This document shows positions 44,201 to 52,625 of a stretch of 64,000 nt of DNA, piece by piece. Origin of the DNA: Tenacibaculum tangerinum (GTDB lineage Bacteria; Bacteroidota; Bacteroidia; Flavobacteriales; Flavobacteriaceae); the NCBI RefSeq assembly GCF_029853675.1, contig NZ_CP122539.1, positions 3,429,001-3,493,000 on the forward strand. The letters run 5' to 3'. Numbering within the stretch: the first letter of the stretch is position 1; the number at the start of each line of letters is the position of its first letter. Below the pieces are notes generated by a model, which did not search any database, was not told the DNA's origin, and saw nothing but the letters and a program-made list of their open reading frames with translations. The position numbers were made by a program, and so were the translations under genes.

Positions 44201-45905
44201 AGACAACGGAGGGATAGGAGGTCCTATTAATGGAACACCAAAGGGAAACGGTTTATCAAACTATATCGGTCTGATTGATGATGCCAAGTACGCGAGTTAT
44301 AACAATGGTACATCATGGGAGGATTACGATGCGGACAATGTGCTCAATAGTTTAGACCTCGACTCCGACAACGACGGTATTCCTGATAACATTGAGGCAC
44401 AGACCACACAAAATTATATAGTCCCTTCTGGAACTTACAATGCACAGGGTCTAGACAATGCCTATGTGGCGACTAATGGTCTTACACCAGTAAATACAGA
44501 TGGATTAGGAGACCAACCCGACTTTTTAGATACCGACAGTGACGAGGATGGAGTCTTGGATATCAATGAAGGTTTGGCTCCAGCACCTACGGGTACAGAA
44601 GGTGCCAATGGTTTATTTGATACTGCCGAAACGGGTGGAACAGACCAATTGTATACTGATGTTAATGGCTTAGCACACGATGGTACTGTATTCACCTTAA
44701 TAGACAGCGACAACGATACCAATGCCAATGGTGGCAATGCAATACCAAATAGTGTAGATTTCGACTACCGCGATGCCAGTGACGACGCCTGCGATGCCAG
44801 TATCTCATTTAATACCGATACCGATGGCGATAATGTAACGGACATCTGTGATATAGACGATGATAATGATGGTATTTTGGATGACATAGAAAACAACTGT
44901 AGCCTCACTGCTAAACTGACATTGGCAGACCTGGGCTTAGCCCCCAATACGGTCAATCAAAGCGGAACGGCAGACATCAGTGCGGCTCTTGGGCTAGCCC
45001 CCGGAAGTGTTACCATCAGCTATACCGGTGTAAAAACCACAGATGTATCAACTTATTTAGAACGATTAGGAGACACGTCTAGTTACACCGTGAGCTCCAC
45101 GTACGCGCTACAATTGCGTGCTGAGCATGGCTCAGTTGTACCAGGATCCTCGAGGGATAATTTCCATGCGGGCACCACCTTTGGTACTTTTAGCTATGTT
45201 GGCAATCTTGTTGCAGGCTTTGTTAGTGGCTACGATGCCACAACCAATACCTACTATGTAGAGAACACTGGCGCCACTAAAAATACGGGTTTCATAGCTT
45301 GGGATTCTGATACGTTCCTAAATGACTTTAACTTTGGGTTTTCTACCACAGCTAATCCCTCTAACTTTTACCTTTACTCGATAGCCTTTTGTGTCCCTGC
45401 CGATACTGATGCAGATGGCATCCCAGACTACCTCGACCTCGACGCCGACAACGATGGTATTCCTGATAATATTGAGGCACAAACCACACAAAATTATATA
45501 ATCCCTTCTGGAACTTACAATGCACAGGGTCTGGACAATGCCTATGTGGCGACTAATGGTCTTACACCAGTAAATACAGATGGTGTGAACAATCCAGATT
45601 ATCTTGAACTCGACTCAGACGCCGATGGTTGTTTAGATGCCTTCGAAGCGGGTCATAACCAAGCAGTACTGCCAAATGGTACCATTACCGATGGTAGCGA
45701 TGTAGGCACCAATGGTATGTCTAGTCTTGTAGAAACAAACGATACCTACTCAACGACTAGTAACTATACCCTTATTGAAAGTATACCCAACTTCTTTGAT
45801 TTTCAAAATTTCCAGATCGTTGGAGCTGCATGTCAAAAAGATTACATGCGACACGGTAAGTACTTCTATAATGGTAAGTTAAAACCTATGATTTTTGGTA
45901 AATAA
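38253..45905 (+). CDS. Giant DUF4347/thrombospondin-3 repeat surface protein (2550 residues)
   Basis: The N-terminal export region has its hydrophobic core at ~25-45 (ILPSLILAVFLLASTN). It is followed by a calcium-binding TSP3 motif (DTDGDLVPDSVDIDDDNDG), a DUF4347 domain at ~100-240 (HLFTHGRPGELLING, YGCEFAKG) and an IgGFc-binding-like beta region at ~255-690. The rest alternates TSP3 clusters (DxDxDGxxD) with beta domains, including a LamG-like domain near 1810-2015 (FSAWIKP, WYHVAAVF...VYVNGK). A ~175-residue block recurs three times plus one partial copy. The C-terminus, ending NGKLKPMIFGK, is not a recognised T9SS domain. DUF4347 domains occur in very large adhesins. A palindromic repeat is embedded at 38758. 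Confidence 0.85.
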   Translation: MLHQIFKNTCTVVFKAALNAEHIKTSVLKILPSLILAVFLLASTNTLHARDTDGDLVPDSVDIDDDNDGILDEAEYNFKSIDIIPADNPLSSGLSYNAKNGSAINHNTAYFIDQDVQGKAIIQNSIKPWETQSFHLFTHGRPGELLINGQWLKKEEIAKFVHRQLSTRALSGVEAYNYQPTTVNIYGCEFAKGEKGAAAVAYLEKELGLSIAASTNITGKDGDWVLETNDSNTNLLQIAYPYNLQLDNVHYLNPVYGPLTYKQYLYLSTPSLTNISVAVTDGAGNPITGSPFTISNSSPTYIDFGDGNTSLPVSVSSAALGSPMTGVGLIATSADLFYAEYRFLNQSGIHHGGSLSSKGNYALGTNFRWASASNYVLNNNTNNMLSIFATENADITITGIDPATEITGVTHSGTITVSLNAGQSVIYNIQTANNTAANREGMIGANISSTGKIAVAVGGFNITSVNEINTNTSSDIGIDQIVPVDYLGSRHAFVIRDVNYDNVFLIATTDNTEVYLNGSATPLVTLNDGDYVKIDGNNNVNNAMYVETTNPIYALHAISSGNIMRQGLVFVPRLNGFASNYIDNIPFSATIGTLNLSASTSQFRVLAYAGATVQYTENSGTPVSLVSPISIPGTSDWVYYNVSPITLGSHYAFSSNSPIQVSSLGATQYLGFSSYYAGFSNIPIIEKISDICGATLRVSDGPWSIYSWYLNGVLISGATAQDYVPTTAGDYYAVASDGLVSEQTNTITVLASDVKPDTDGDGVVDQCDLDDDNDGVLDVDEYGDVIILTPANLGLGLGVVNATVTNRDISNLFGLPAGTILVSGTGIHTGDAAAADNYWSGSLRPVTNIQITTLPGYGVYTTLIMDGTIGAGNVEQLFSNDGVSYTRFEGAASLPAGVEYFDYGLRNDTGTTYTFPNVGFRSNAPVSNFSFSNEGATPTSISNFKIYLSAALDTDGDGLPNHLDLDSDNDGCPDAIEAGDNVTNSQLVTAGGTLQGGNVAATSGTHNQPVLYNLVNNTTGVDADGVPTIVNTGGTADNGSGQGQAVGSSTNTGIVPCCDATLFNYTDTDGDNVADTCDLDDDNDGILDTVETNCNLVTLSLADLGLTTHTPNQSGTDIDISTALGLPAGTAFISYDGVSTTNLTYVEIGDRPNFSITSSYPLQLDFSHGEIVPAGQRDNFHAESTFGSFTYTGNLIAGFTQDYDSATNTYYVQNNNVTNENTGLITWRSDNVLFNFDFAVSTTGGGQANYFIGICVPKDSDGDGNPDYLDLDSDNDGIPDNIEAQTTQNYIVPSGTYNAQGLDNAYVATNGLTPVNTDGLGDQPDFLDTDSDEDGVLDINEGLAPAPTGTEGANGLFDTAETGGTDQLYTDVNGLAHDGTVFTLIDSDNDTNANGGNAIPNSVDFDYRDASDDACDPSISFNIDTDGDGVTDACDIDDDNDGILDVNESYIIHLTPFSTGGGNPVNFSLPGFSDGPIVLDVFRVDNSFNFTINGTQLFNHPNFNTFGGPNELQFSGAFGTTRNVRFLDGLSYGLGGIPNIWGFPIGSSGNPNFRLVVQANGTVQMFGKRCSTCDLEPMELYNGASVNPVTLNASSTNNFVINQAVSGPTIITGEIYVSSNIVDTDGDGINNDLDLDSDNDGIPDNIEAQTTQNYIVPSGTYNAQGLDNAYVATNGLTPVNTDGLEDKPDFLDTDSDKDGTLDINEGLATVPSGTEGTNGLFDIAETGGTDQLYTDVNGLAHDGTVFTLIDSDNDTNANGSNAIPNSVDFDYRDASNDACDPSISFNIDTDGDGVTDVCDIDDDNDGILDIDEVLGEPIQANWTFENTTDDALGSNNAVATFGNAPAYSTDAIEGSNALNLNGTTTIRYSVDGGFMEITATNIFFSAWIKPGDLTGQRVIYEEGALGQGFMLWLDDDTPVVSARTGDTSVPAADRLVEVTSTARLVTNNWYHVAAVFDNGTVAVYVNGKRDAVTAAYTVIPAHSDNGGIGGPINGTPKGNGLSNYIGLIDDAKYASYNNGTSWEDYDADNVLNSLDLDSDNDGIPDNIEAQTTQNYIVPSGTYNAQGLDNAYVATNGLTPVNTDGLGDQPDFLDTDSDEDGVLDINEGLAPAPTGTEGANGLFDTAETGGTDQLYTDVNGLAHDGTVFTLIDSDNDTNANGGNAIPNSVDFDYRDASDDACDASISFNTDTDGDNVTDICDIDDDNDGILDDIENNCSLTAKLTLADLGLAPNTVNQSGTADISAALGLAPGSVTISYTGVKTTDVSTYLERLGDTSSYTVSSTYALQLRAEHGSVVPGSSRDNFHAGTTFGTFSYVGNLVAGFVSGYDATTNTYYVENTGATKNTGFIAWDSDTFLNDFNFGFSTTANPSNFYLYSIAFCVPADTDADGIPDYLDLDADNDGIPDNIEAQTTQNYIIPSGTYNAQGLDNAYVATNGLTPVNTDGVNNPDYLELDSDADGCLDAFEAGHNQAVLPNGTITDGSDVGTNGMSSLVETNDTYSTTSNYTLIESIPNFFDFQNFQIVGAACQKDYMRHGKYFYNGKLKPMIFGK
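38758..38777. repeat. REP-like palindromic element inside the DUF4347 gene
   Basis: CGCTGAGCGGAGTCGAAGCG, related to CACTGAGCGAAGTCGAAGTG found three times in the repeat island at 53.3-54.3 kb. It is read in frame as ALSGVEA and sits between two conserved DUF4347 segments. Confidence 0.7.
42063..45585 (+). repeat. Dispersed ~530-bp repeats in the DUF4347/TSP3 gene
   Basis: Three near-identical copies at about 42063-42590, 43153-43680 and 44356-44880, plus a truncated copy at about 45440-45585. Each starts in a TSP3 motif (SDNDGIPDNIEAQ) and ends in another (DIDDDNDGILD). Different beta domains are inserted between copies, suggesting recombination at TSP3 linkers. Confidence 0.85.
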
Positions 45906-45916
45906 CACTAAAACGA

Positions 45917-47149
45917 TTGAAGATGATAAACTATAAAAATACAACCATAAACTTATTATGCCTAGCATGTCTTATAGCGGGCACGGTATATGGTCAAACG
46001 GTAAATACGGGTAATATCGTGGTAAAGTCAGCTACTCAGTTTAGTGTTGTAGACGATTTTACGAACAATTCAGGGGCTGAATTTATAAACGATGGAGAGT
46101 CTTTTTTTTACAGTGATTTTACCAACAATGGTGTGGTAGATTATATTGCAGGGGGGCTTACTCGTATGGAAGGAATGAATCAACAACTCATAACAAGCCC
46201 CGTACCTAGCTACTTTTTTAATTTGTTATTTAACAACAGCTCAGGTTTGGAAAAAGCAATAGACCTATCGGGTACGATAGAAGTAACCCAAGAAGTTGAT
46301 TTTACCGAAGGGATTGTTAACACGATTGATAACGACGGTTTGTTCATCATACAAAACGGAGGGTTTGTAAGCAATACCAGCGATCTTAGTTTTGTAGATG
46401 GCTTTATTACCAAAGAAGGAAATAGCAATTTTACTTTTCCCATTGGAGACGCAATGTTTTATAGGTATGCAGGTATAAGTTCCCCAGCTTTTACTTCGGC
46501 TCTTTATAAAAGCCGATATGTTTATAAAGACCCAGAAAATCCATATCCTGCCGAATTTAGGATAGGGAACATTATTCTTATGAATGAAGATGAATACTGG
46601 TTGTTAGATAACAATCAAGAAAATGAAACCTTAGATGTGACACTTTCATGGGATGAGAGTAAAACGACCCCTATTGAGATAGTTGCGAACCCCGAAGGTA
46701 TTCGTATGGCGCGTTGGGATTTTGATGCAAATGCGTGGCGAGATGTAGGTGGTACGGTAGACGTTGCTAACCGCACCGTAACCTCACGACAAACAATTAA
46801 TGGTTTAGCGGTATTTACCATTGCAGGAGCCGATTTAGATATTGTGCTTCCAGATAACGTGGTTGTTTGGAATGCAGTTTCTACCATTGGCGATGGTAAA
46901 AACGATTACTTTTTTATAGAAGGTATAGAAAAACTACCCAATAATAGGCTAGAGATTTACAATCGTTGGGGTACGCTAGTCTTTAAAACATCAGACTACG
47001 ATACCGAGGGCAATGTCTTTAGAGGTTATGCGCAAGGAAGAAGTGATACCTTACTTCCTTCAGGAACCTATTTTTATGTATTAACCTATGATAGCACAAG
47101 TTCTGGAAGGGTCAAAAAAGCAGGTTTTCTATACCTATCAACCGATTAG
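45917..47149 (+). CDS. Secreted protein with T9SS type B (gliding-motility-associated) C-terminal domain
   Basis: 410 residues. Signal peptide ending TVYGQ, a beta-rich body, and from ~315 a type B sorting domain recognisable by VVVWNAVSTIGDGKNDYFFIEGI, LEIYNRWGTLVFK and a final SGTYFYVLTY...GFLYL. Such domains direct export through the T9SS, usually with a PorP/SprF partner, which is the next gene. Of the three large secreted products in this operon, only this one has a recognisable sorting domain. It may anchor or escort the others; that is inference. Confidence 0.85.
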   Translation: MKMINYKNTTINLLCLACLIAGTVYGQTVNTGNIVVKSATQFSVVDDFTNNSGAEFINDGESFFYSDFTNNGVVDYIAGGLTRMEGMNQQLITSPVPSYFFNLLFNNSSGLEKAIDLSGTIEVTQEVDFTEGIVNTIDNDGLFIIQNGGFVSNTSDLSFVDGFITKEGNSNFTFPIGDAMFYRYAGISSPAFTSALYKSRYVYKDPENPYPAEFRIGNIILMNEDEYWLLDNNQENETLDVTLSWDESKTTPIEIVANPEGIRMARWDFDANAWRDVGGTVDVANRTVTSRQTINGLAVFTIAGADLDIVLPDNVVVWNAVSTIGDGKNDYFFIEGIEKLPNNRLEIYNRWGTLVFKTSDYDTEGNVFRGYAQGRSDTLLPSGTYFYVLTYDSTSSGRVKKAGFLYLSTD

Positions 47150-47171
47150 ACAAACACTAATACCAACACAC

Positions 47172-48122
47172 ATGAATAAAATTACGAAATACATGCACAT
47201 AGTTGTTTGCCCGATACTACTGTTTCTATTTTTAGGAACGAACCATGTCGAAGCGCAACAAGATAGTCAATACACACAATACATGTATGCCACAAATATT
47301 ATCAACCCCGCGTATGTTGGTTCGAGAGACATGTGGAGCATTACCAGCCAGTATCGAGCACAATGGACGGGACTAGAAGGTGCTCCGAAAACTATTAATT
47401 TAACGGTAAATGGTCCACTAAGCTCTCGATATGATAATATGGGAATTGGGCTAGATATCATACATGAAACTATTGGTCCGTCAGTAGAATCAAACTTGGT
47501 AGCAGACTATTCCTATAAAGTAAAACTAAACCAATACATTTCGTTAGCTTTTGGAGTTAAGGCAGGCTTAAAACTAATTAATATAGATTATACAAAATTA
47601 GATATTTATGATACTACCGACCCCTCATTCCAATATAATATAAATAATAGATTAGGCGCTGTAATAGGGGCGGGCCTATATCTTTATGATGATTTATGGT
47701 ATGCGGGGGTATCGGTACCTGACTTTTTAACGACCGATTATTATGACGATACTACCGTTTCGACGGCAAGAGAAAGAATGACGTATTACGCAATGGGAGG
47801 GTATGTGTTTTATATAAACGACGACCTCAAATTTAAACCTGCTTTCTTAGCAAAAATGACTAGCGGAGCGCCTATAGTAGCCGATATATCTGCCAACTTT
47901 TTATTCAATGAAAAGTTTACATTAGGGGCATCGTATAGGTTTGGATTGGCGGTGAGTGCCATCACAGGATTCCAAGTAAACGACAACTTCCTTATAGGAT
48001 ATTCGTATGACTTAGATACGACAAATCTTGGTAATTACAACGGAGGATCTCATGGTATATTTTTACGTTATGATTTTGAATCGAAAAGATCTGTTCGATT
48101 GTTAACTCCTCGCTTTTTCTAA
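47172..48122 (+). CDS. PorP/SprF-family T9SS outer-membrane protein
   Basis: 316 residues from ATG 47172; an earlier in-frame codon at 47088 lies inside the previous gene and would precede the signal peptide (PILLFLFLGTNHVEAQ). The mature protein has the family start QDSQYTQYMYATNIINPAYVGSRD and an amphipathic beta-barrel pattern to the end. PorP/SprF proteins sit in the outer membrane and are needed for secretion or attachment of specific type B substrates, as SprF is for SprB. The presumed client is the protein just upstream. Confidence 0.92.
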   Translation: MNKITKYMHIVVCPILLFLFLGTNHVEAQQDSQYTQYMYATNIINPAYVGSRDMWSITSQYRAQWTGLEGAPKTINLTVNGPLSSRYDNMGIGLDIIHETIGPSVESNLVADYSYKVKLNQYISLAFGVKAGLKLINIDYTKLDIYDTTDPSFQYNINNRLGAVIGAGLYLYDDLWYAGVSVPDFLTTDYYDDTTVSTARERMTYYAMGGYVFYINDDLKFKPAFLAKMTSGAPIVADISANFLFNEKFTLGASYRFGLAVSAITGFQVNDNFLIGYSYDLDTTNLGNYNGGSHGIFLRYDFESKRSVRLLTPRFF

Positions 48123-48137
48123 AGAAAATAATTTACT

Positions 48138-50690
48138 ATGAATAATCAAACAACAATAATTTATGTGTTTTTTTTATGTATAGGATTGTCTAGTAGTGCT
48201 TTAGGTCAGTCAGATGCTATAGAGAAGGCAAATACTGAGTATGACAACCTAAATTACATAAATGCAATTGAAATTTACGAAAGCGTTGTTGAAAGTGGTG
48301 TAGAAGACCCGAAACTCATTCATCGACTTGCTAGTGCAAATTATTTTAATGGAAAGTACGACGATGCTGCAAAATGGTATAAAAAATATTATAGCATTCC
48401 TACTGTAAAACGTACTATTTTAGATGATTATAGGTATGGACAAGTATTAAAAACGCAAAAACAGTATAAAGAGGCAGACAGCTTATTGGCAACATATTAC
48501 CAATATAAGGGCATGCGCTACAAGAGTTTAGAAGGCGTTAATGAGTATACAGAAATTATTGATAATAGTGGTATTTTCAGGTTTCAACAGTTCGAGTGGA
48601 ATACTGTTTTATCTGAGTATCCAGCTTTTATAAAGGAAAATGATTTGTATGTTTCTGGATATGACTTAGATAGTAAGAAAAAGCGACGTATTCGTGATAC
48701 AACCACAGACCTATACAAGTTAGAAGAATCAGGAAAGTTTGTGCCCATCTCAGATTTTGTTAACTCAGTGTATAACGAAGGCTCTTTTACCATTACCAAC
48801 GACGGAAAAACAATGTATTTTACACGTAATTCCTATTTGAATGGTCGCTTAAAAAAAAGATCAGACGACGTTGTTACCATTGGAGTTTACGTAGCTCAGT
48901 TTAGAGATGGTGAATGGAAAAATGTAAAAGAATTCCCTTTTAATAATGAAAACTACTCTGTCGGACATCCAACGCTGAGTAAAGATAATAAGACACTTTA
49001 TTATATATCGGACGAACCAGGAGGAAAAGGAGGTACCGATTTGTATAAAGTAACTGTTTTTAAAGACGGTACTTTTGGAGAACCTGAAAACATGGTTGAA
49101 TTAAATACCTTAGGAGATGAAATGTTTCCTTTTATAGACCATATAGACGGCAGCCTTTACTTTTCTTCTGACGGCCCCCAAAGTATGGGAGGGTTAGATG
49201 TATTTATTTCAAAATTAACAGCAGATAAAGTGTATAAAAGAGCTTATAATTTAGGAAATCAAATAAACAGTACCTACGATGATTTTGCATTTCTTATTGG
49301 AAAAAACAGAATAGGTTATTTTGCTTCCAATAAGGTAAATGATGTAGGCATGGACGATGTTTATAGCTTTGAAATGCTGAAAGATTTTCAGGTGCCTAAC
49401 TTTTTTAAATTGAATGGAATTGTAACAGATTACGATACAGACCTTCCTTTACATCAAGTACAAATAACTCTTTTTGATAAAGAGAACAACATCGTGAGTA
49501 AAACAGTAACTAATGCATTCGGTGGATATGAATTTGATGAAATAAAAGCATCTGAAATGGGATATATAACAGCTGATAAGGAAGCCTATCAACACACAGA
49601 AAAGAATATTACTCCAAAACATATTGAAGCAAAAATTCTTGATGTAACGATGCTGTCGCTAGCGAAAGAAATTCCAAAGTTTATAACCATAAGCGGAAAA
49701 GTAAAAGATGTCAAATTAAAAGCTCCTATTTCAAGGGCTACTGTTAAACTATTAGATATTAACAATAACGTACTACAAGAAACAACATCAAATGATGCAG
49801 GAAGTTATGTGTTTAGTAATGTAACCACAAATGCAGTGGTATTTATGCGCGCAGAGAAAAGCTCTTATCAAACAGAAGAAGAAGAGATTAATCTTAAAGA
49901 AGTACACAACGGAGAGTTTATAAAAGATATTTATTTAGCAAAAAATAATGTTTTATTAGAAATGGGTAACGATATTTCTACCATCTTAAATCCTATTTAT
50001 TTCGATTATGGACAAAGTAACATACGTCCAGATGCAGCGGTAGAACTTGAGAAAATAGTACAAGTACTAAGAAAGTACCCAACCTTAGTCATTAAAATAG
50101 AGTCGCATACCGATAGTAGAGGAACGAGTGATTTTAACAGAAACCTATCGGATAAAAGAGCAAAGGCTACGAGAGATTATATCATTTATAAAGGAATAAG
50201 TGACAATCGTATAACAAGTGCTACAGGCTATGGAGAAGACAAACTGTTAAACCATTGTGGCAATGCCAATCAGAATAAATGTACCGAAGAAGAACACCAA
50301 GTAAACAGAAGATCTAATTTTTATATAGTTGACGTTAAAAAAGAGGAGTCAACAACTAAATATCAAGAAACAAACAATTTGAATACAAGCGAAACAGTAA
50401 AATTTTCGGATGAAGAAACCAAAACAGTAGCTACAGGTTTAGTGTATAGAATTCAAGTAGGGGTTTTAAATAGCCCAAATAGAAAAGATTTATTTCCAAA
50501 CTTAAAAAACTTAGAAGTACTTTATATTGAAAGCTATTACAAATATTTTTGTTGTGCTTCTACTACGCTAAAACAAGCAAAAGCAGAAAGAAGAAAAGTA
50601 AATAAATTAGGATATAAAGATGCGTTTATAGTACCGTTTTTCGACGGAAAAAAGATTACGTTAAAAGAAGCAATATTACTAAGTAAATAA
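48138..50690 (+). CDS. OmpA-family protein with TPR, PD40, carboxypeptidase-like and SPOR-like regions
   Basis: 850 residues. Signal peptide ending SALGQ, TPR-like helices (~25-130), WD40-like PD40 propeller motifs (~215-410; SVGHPTLSKDNKTLYYISD), two carboxypeptidase-regulatory-like beta domains (~425-600), an OmpA/MotB peptidoglycan-binding domain (~615-735; IYFDYGQSNIRPDA, SHTDSRGTSDFN) and a C-terminal SPOR-like segment (~770-850; YRIQVGVLN). This PorE/SprD-like architecture commonly accompanies PorP/SprF genes and would tie the outer-membrane export or adhesin complex to peptidoglycan. Last gene of the operon; no clear terminator was found. Confidence 0.9.
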   Translation: MNNQTTIIYVFFLCIGLSSSALGQSDAIEKANTEYDNLNYINAIEIYESVVESGVEDPKLIHRLASANYFNGKYDDAAKWYKKYYSIPTVKRTILDDYRYGQVLKTQKQYKEADSLLATYYQYKGMRYKSLEGVNEYTEIIDNSGIFRFQQFEWNTVLSEYPAFIKENDLYVSGYDLDSKKKRRIRDTTTDLYKLEESGKFVPISDFVNSVYNEGSFTITNDGKTMYFTRNSYLNGRLKKRSDDVVTIGVYVAQFRDGEWKNVKEFPFNNENYSVGHPTLSKDNKTLYYISDEPGGKGGTDLYKVTVFKDGTFGEPENMVELNTLGDEMFPFIDHIDGSLYFSSDGPQSMGGLDVFISKLTADKVYKRAYNLGNQINSTYDDFAFLIGKNRIGYFASNKVNDVGMDDVYSFEMLKDFQVPNFFKLNGIVTDYDTDLPLHQVQITLFDKENNIVSKTVTNAFGGYEFDEIKASEMGYITADKEAYQHTEKNITPKHIEAKILDVTMLSLAKEIPKFITISGKVKDVKLKAPISRATVKLLDINNNVLQETTSNDAGSYVFSNVTTNAVVFMRAEKSSYQTEEEEINLKEVHNGEFIKDIYLAKNNVLLEMGNDISTILNPIYFDYGQSNIRPDAAVELEKIVQVLRKYPTLVIKIESHTDSRGTSDFNRNLSDKRAKATRDYIIYKGISDNRITSATGYGEDKLLNHCGNANQNKCTEEEHQVNRRSNFYIVDVKKEESTTKYQETNNLNTSETVKFSDEETKTVATGLVYRIQVGVLNSPNRKDLFPNLKNLEVLYIESYYKYFCCASTTLKQAKAERRKVNKLGYKDAFIVPFFDGKKITLKEAILLSK

Positions 50691-51261
50691 ACCTATGAGA
50701 AAGATTAAGATTCCTTAACGCATAACCTTAAAACAAATATCAGAAGCTAAATCTGAGTATCAAATAGCTTAAAAATTCAGTATTCTAGAAGAATATCTTT
50801 ATCTAAACTCTTAAAATTTTGCAAGTTTAAGTGTCAATTAATAGATATTTAAGTAAATAAACTGTAATAAAGCTAGATTTTGTATGTTTTATTATTATAT
50901 TTGCAATGCGAATCTGTTGGGTGTTTATAGTACTTAAGAGAGGTGAATTTTAGTAGTAGAAGTACTTCTATAAAAAACAATCTTTTAGTATTTAAAATGT
51001 TATATAATTAACAACAGTATAGATTAGATGAGGTTTTTATCAGTTCGTTTTTTATATACCTGCCTTCTATAAAAAACAATTGTTAATTATCCAAAATCGA
51101 GAGAAAATTACTAAGTGTTTATAGCTTAAAAAGTCTCCCAAAAGATTCAAATATATATAATAAAGAGTAATATAAATAGTTGAAATGAATTTTCAATGAG
51201 ATGCTTCACGTCTTTTTGGTAGTTTATTTTGGCTGCGTTAATGGAAGCTACCCAGTAGCTA
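50691..51261. other. Intergenic region before the histidine kinase, 571 bp
   Basis: No gene supported. It holds a forward TATATTTG at 50896-50903 that matches the -7 consensus but lacks a well-spaced -33 element. Distance to the kinase start is about 360 nt. Confidence 0.35.
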
Positions 51262-52605
51262 ATGTTTAACAAATTATATTACACTTATGTATATCTTAGA
51301 ATTAATTTTAATTTTAAAAAAACTGGTTTGCGTGAACGCCTTTTTTTAGCAACTACATCGTTAGATGCTGAAATAAAGATGACTTATTCCGTAAGAGTTC
51401 AGAATACATTGACACAATCTTTACTGGTACCTACAAAACCAACTAATTTTAATAGTTGTTATTCTTACGATAAACAAACAGCACCTGCAATTCTGCAAAA
51501 AGTAGGGGTTAAATTATCAACCATTCATACTTTTATCGAACAATATAGCTCAGATATTCTTAGATTTTCTAAAAGGTTATCAAAAAAAAGTCGTGATTAT
51601 TTTGATGATTTTCTTAGAGTTAACTTTAAGAAAAAAATATTTTTTTACTTACTAAATAACCGCTATATCAACATTAAAAAAAAACAAATACCTCCATTTA
51701 ATTTGAAAACTACAAACATTCCCCCCAATTGTATAGATGTAAATACTTATTTTTTAGACAGTCGAGAACTAAAAAGTGAATTAGAAAGCAGTAATAATTA
51801 TCAATCAGTAGCAGTACAATACAATGTTAATGAAGCAGGTTTTTTCAATCGCGACCACTTATTAATTATAGTACTATCGCTAATTATTGTCAAACTAATA
51901 ATTCTTTCATGGTCTTTGTACGTAGATAAATTAAAGAAAAGAACACAATTTCAATTAGTGAAGCTGAAATTAACAAGGTCTCAAATGAAACCGCATGTTA
52001 TTTTTAACGTTTTAAATAACATTCAAAGTATCATGTTTTTAGAAGACCATGAATCAGTATGTTCTTATATTAAACAATATTCGATGTTTATTAGATATAC
52101 CTTGGATATGAGTAGTACTGAATTTGTTTCTTTAAAAAACGAAATAGAATACCTTACCCATTATGTAGCATTACAAAAAGTAAATTTAGACAATAGTCTT
52201 GATTATACTTTTAATATTTCAGCGAGTTTAGATTGTGAAAACATTTTCATTCCGTCTCTAGTAGTTCAACCAATAATCGAAAATTCAATTTTGCATGGGT
52301 TGCTTCCAAAAAAAGACAATAGAAATTTAGTGGTAAATTTCTTAAGAAGCGACGATAAAGTAGTTGTTGAGATTATTGATAATGGAATTGGGATGGAAGA
52401 ATCAAGAAAGAGAAAAATAAATAGTAAAAGATCGTATAAATCTTTAGGAACACTCTTTATCAAAGAAAGAATAAAAGATATCAATTCGCTTAACAAAACT
52501 AAAATTGAAATGCGTGTCATTGATTTATTTTTAAAAAATAAAACGCATGGAACAAAAGTTGTTCTAAGCTTTCCTGATAACCTCCCAAAAAATCAAGGAC
52601 TTTAA
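51262..52605 (+). CDS. LytS/YehU-type sensor histidine kinase
   Basis: 447 residues. A poorly conserved N-terminal sensor region (~1-195), one membrane helix (~198-218), then a His_kinase domain with H245 in QMKPHVIFNVLNN and a HATPase region (VVQPIIENSILHGLL; IIDNGIGMEES). These kinases pair with LytTR response regulators, and the only such regulator in view is at 25457, on the far side of the adhesin operon. The first ~30 residues look unusual, so a downstream start is possible. It lies directly before the repeat island. Confidence 0.85.
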   Translation: MFNKLYYTYVYLRINFNFKKTGLRERLFLATTSLDAEIKMTYSVRVQNTLTQSLLVPTKPTNFNSCYSYDKQTAPAILQKVGVKLSTIHTFIEQYSSDILRFSKRLSKKSRDYFDDFLRVNFKKKIFFYLLNNRYINIKKKQIPPFNLKTTNIPPNCIDVNTYFLDSRELKSELESSNNYQSVAVQYNVNEAGFFNRDHLLIIVLSLIIVKLIILSWSLYVDKLKKRTQFQLVKLKLTRSQMKPHVIFNVLNNIQSIMFLEDHESVCSYIKQYSMFIRYTLDMSSTEFVSLKNEIEYLTHYVALQKVNLDNSLDYTFNISASLDCENIFIPSLVVQPIIENSILHGLLPKKDNRNLVVNFLRSDDKVVVEIIDNGIGMEESRKRKINSKRSYKSLGTLFIKERIKDINSLNKTKIEMRVIDLFLKNKTHGTKVVLSFPDNLPKNQGL

Positions 52606-52625
52606 ATAATATGCTGTATTTAAAA

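Noticed and set aside
47088..47171. Upstream start for the PorP/SprF gene
   Set aside because: It would overlap the preceding gene by 62 bp and place 28 residues before a good signal peptide; ATG 47172 is better.
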